The position numbers and the translations under genes were made by a program. Below, one piece after another: positions 62,392 to 64,000 of a stretch of 64,000 nt of DNA; the first letter of the stretch is position 1, and each line of letters opens with the position of its first letter. The notes under the pieces were generated by a model that worked only from the letters and a program-made list of their open reading frames with translations, was not told where the DNA came from and did no database searches. Source of the DNA: an uncultured Lachnospiraceae bacterium (GTDB taxonomy: Bacteria > Bacillota > Clostridia > Lachnospirales > Lachnospiraceae); the NCBI GenBank assembly GCA_946628415.1, contig CAMOWK010000007.1, positions 1 through 64,000 on the forward strand. Reading direction: 5' to 3'.

Positions 62392-64000
62392 TTATTTGCT
62401 TTCTTCTATATACTTATCAACTATTGGTGTAAGAAGATCAAATGATACCGGACCTGCTTCAAGAATAACTTTGTGGAAGCTTACCGGATCAAACTTGGAA
62501 CCGAGTTCATGCTCTGCCTTGTCTCTCAATCCCTGCATCAGATAATATGATGTAACATATGACTGGTAGGTAGCAGGGTCGCCGGTTACAGTATTAAACA
62601 GATTTTCTGCCGCACCGCCGTCATAACCATTCTGATCAAGATAGTTTTGTACGTCGTCTACTGTCCATCCAAAGTAATTGACATTAACATCTATTATACC
62701 GATCAAAAGATAACTGAGCTCTGAATCAAGGCGGCACAGTTTAGCAAGCTGCGCTTTGTATATAGAATTATTAAAGTCATAATACTGATAAGCGTTATAT
62801 GAAGTATATACTGCCCAACCTTCTTTATATCCTACGGAAGCAAGAATATCTCGTATAGGATGCGGATTTGTGCTCATAAAGTAAGCATTCTGGTACATGT
62901 GTCCCGGAATACCTTCATGCGCAAGTGTATTCCAAAGTCCCTCCGGATTCTTTCCGTTTATACGGATTATATTGTTCTCCTCATCATCGTAGGCAGGAGA
63001 GTTGTAATAAGCAAGGATTCCGTCCTCGATTTCCCAAAGACTCTCGTCAAGATAATCCACGTCATACGGAATCTTTCCGATCTGCGGATAGTCATTCACG
63101 AAGAGAGTTTCAAAACCATCGATTATCTCCTGCGGTGTCATTCCGCTGTCAACATCCTCCCAAATGGATGAATAGTTCTCTGAAAAATATTGATATGCAT
63201 CCGGGTTGCTGTAAGCTATAGTCATAAGGCTCTGCATATGCTCCTGCATCTTTGACTCAAGCAGCTGTTTTACTTCACCCGGGCTCATGCTGGAACCGGC
63301 TCTGTTTTTGAGAAGCATTTCATAATACTCCTTTCCACCCGGCGCATTGCATATTCCTCCGTCAATGGTTCCTTTTCCCTTAAGCTCTGTCATTACACTT
63401 ATGACATTCTTAAACGCAGGGATTACATAGTTAAGAACTGCATCCTTATTCTGCTTTGAGAATTCAGCCCTGTCACTGTCAGAAAGAAACGAAAGTTCCT
63501 TTATGCTGTTATCAAAGGTTGTGATGAGGAAATGATTGTCTCCGCCAGAAACATAGTCCTCACATTTTTCTATAACCGAGTCGCAGTTTGCGTCTGACAT
63601 GAAACAGTTATTCTCGGATTTTCTTTTCTCAAATTCAAGACATTCATCGAAATAATCCGGGAACTGTTTTAGCAGTTCTATATATATCTCCACATCACGT
63701 TTATCATCAAATCTGTAATCGGTAAAATAAGTGGAAATGTATGTATGAATTCCTCCATTCGGACTGAAAGGATCAAACAGATAGATGTTGTCATACATTT
63801 TCTGATTGAGATCTATTTTTTCAGCTATCACATCATAAATAAGCTGATCATCCGGAGAAAGGAGTGACCTGTCGTATTCAGCAAGCTCAGCCGCATCATC
63901 CTTACATTCCTTCTTGGTTTCCTCGATATCCTTTTCATCGAGTCCGGCATCCCCAAGTGTTGCCTCAGGAACTGTAAAGCCATATGTTGCCGGATCTTTA
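62392..64000 (-). CDS. DUF885 family protein (M32-like metallopeptidase fold), 5' end cut by window edge
   Basis: The frame is open from 62392 to the window edge: the minus strand from 63999 reads KDPATYGFTVPEATLGDAGL without a stop, so the visible piece is about 535 residues and the true start is beyond 64000. The GTG at 63831 is not the start. The metal motif is in LAHEGIPGHMYQNAYF (HEGIPGH), the DUF885 zinc site. Other family parts are SYLLIGIIDVNVNYFGWTVDD and a TYQSYVTSYYLMQGLRDKAE end. DUF885 proteins are often exported, but the N-terminus with any signal lies outside the window. It is the first visible gene of the DUF885-rluA-proS run. Confidence 0.88.
   Translation of the reverse strand, partial: KDPATYGFTVPEATLGDAGLDEKDIEETKKECKDDAAELAEYDRSLLSPDDQLIYDVIAEKIDLNQKMYDNIYLFDPFSPNGGIHTYISTYFTDYRFDDKRDVEIYIELLKQFPDYFDECLEFEKRKSENNCFMSDANCDSVIEKCEDYVSGGDNHFLITTFDNSIKELSFLSDSDRAEFSKQNKDAVLNYVIPAFKNVISVMTELKGKGTIDGGICNAPGGKEYYEMLLKNRAGSSMSPGEVKQLLESKMQEHMQSLMTIAYSNPDAYQYFSENYSSIWEDVDSGMTPQEIIDGFETLFVNDYPQIGKIPYDVDYLDESLWEIEDGILAYYNSPAYDDEENNIIRINGKNPEGLWNTLAHEGIPGHMYQNAYFMSTNPHPIRDILASVGYKEGWAVYTSYNAYQYYDFNNSIYKAQLAKLCRLDSELSYLLIGIIDVNVNYFGWTVDDVQNYLDQNGYDGGAAENLFNTVTGDPATYQSYVTSYYLMQGLRDKAEHELGSKFDPVSFHKVILEAGPVSFDLLTPIVDKYIEESK

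Noticed and set aside
62392..63831. DUF885 gene starting at GTG 63831
   Set aside because: The frame stays open upstream to the window edge with protein-like sequence, so the true start is outside.

Overview
The window looks like a chromosomal segment of an AT-leaning, Gram-positive anaerobe of the class Clostridia, most likely family Lachnospiraceae. The reasons are the SCIFF precursor and maturase pair (scfA/scfB), a fused SecDF, the short archaeal-type prolyl-tRNA synthetase, ATP-type PEP carboxykinase, purine-rich Shine-Dalgarno sites on nearly every gene, and many membrane-anchored single-pass proteins. The genus assignment is only a guess. No tRNA, rRNA, prophage, insertion sequence or CRISPR array was seen. 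Most genes lie on the minus strand in closely packed runs.

Layout: 300-1880 alanine/sodium symporter; 2049-3332 zinc-ribbon membrane protein; 3399-6694 acyl-CoA synthetase, a catalytically dead AAA+ homologue and a small exporter; 6913-8565 (plus strand) an intact CbxX/SpoVK-type AAA+ ATPase. Then a long minus-strand run is read from 26670 down to 8731: mltG, two FHA proteins, PP2C phosphatase, Ser/Thr kinase with external TPRs, a one-pass acidic protein with seven T-x-x-L motifs, a 1565-residue Ig-like surface protein, scfA (46 codons, unlisted by ordinary gene length cut-offs), scfB and secDF. This is the most distinctive part of the window: it has the writer (kinase), eraser (phosphatase), readers (FHA) and a probable multi-site substrate of a phosphothreonine system, next to cell-wall and secretion genes and a ranthipeptide locus.

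26783-28925 holds cyclophilin, a small unknown protein and lysA. 29123-33824 holds a large unknown membrane-anchored protein, phosphofructokinase and recR. 33824-36004 is ybaB and dnaX. 36072-43157 holds a phosphoesterase, a cytoplasmic ParB-like/BMP fusion, and the MoxR-DUF58-transglutaminase module. 43196-48002 holds malic enzyme, a small unknown, a radical-SAM homologue that has lost its cluster cysteines, a PqqD-like protein and an OPT transporter. 48188-50854 is fba and pckA. 51471-58643 holds trmL, a GH25 lysozyme, a DUF4349 lipoprotein, a zinc-ribbon DUF4234 protein, phosphoglucomutase and a glycine-rich membrane protein. 58680-64000 holds cca, proS, an RluA-type pseudouridine synthase and a DUF885 peptidase-like gene cut by the window edge.

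A 119-bp GC-rich, hairpin-forming repeat occurs twice in tandem after recR and once after pckA, each time directly behind a stop codon and ahead of a glycolytic gene (pfkA, fba). No gene-free stretch is longer than about 300 bases; the two nearest to that size are 1-299 (AT-rich, a short direct repeat and a terminator) and 32929-33224 (the tandem repeat).
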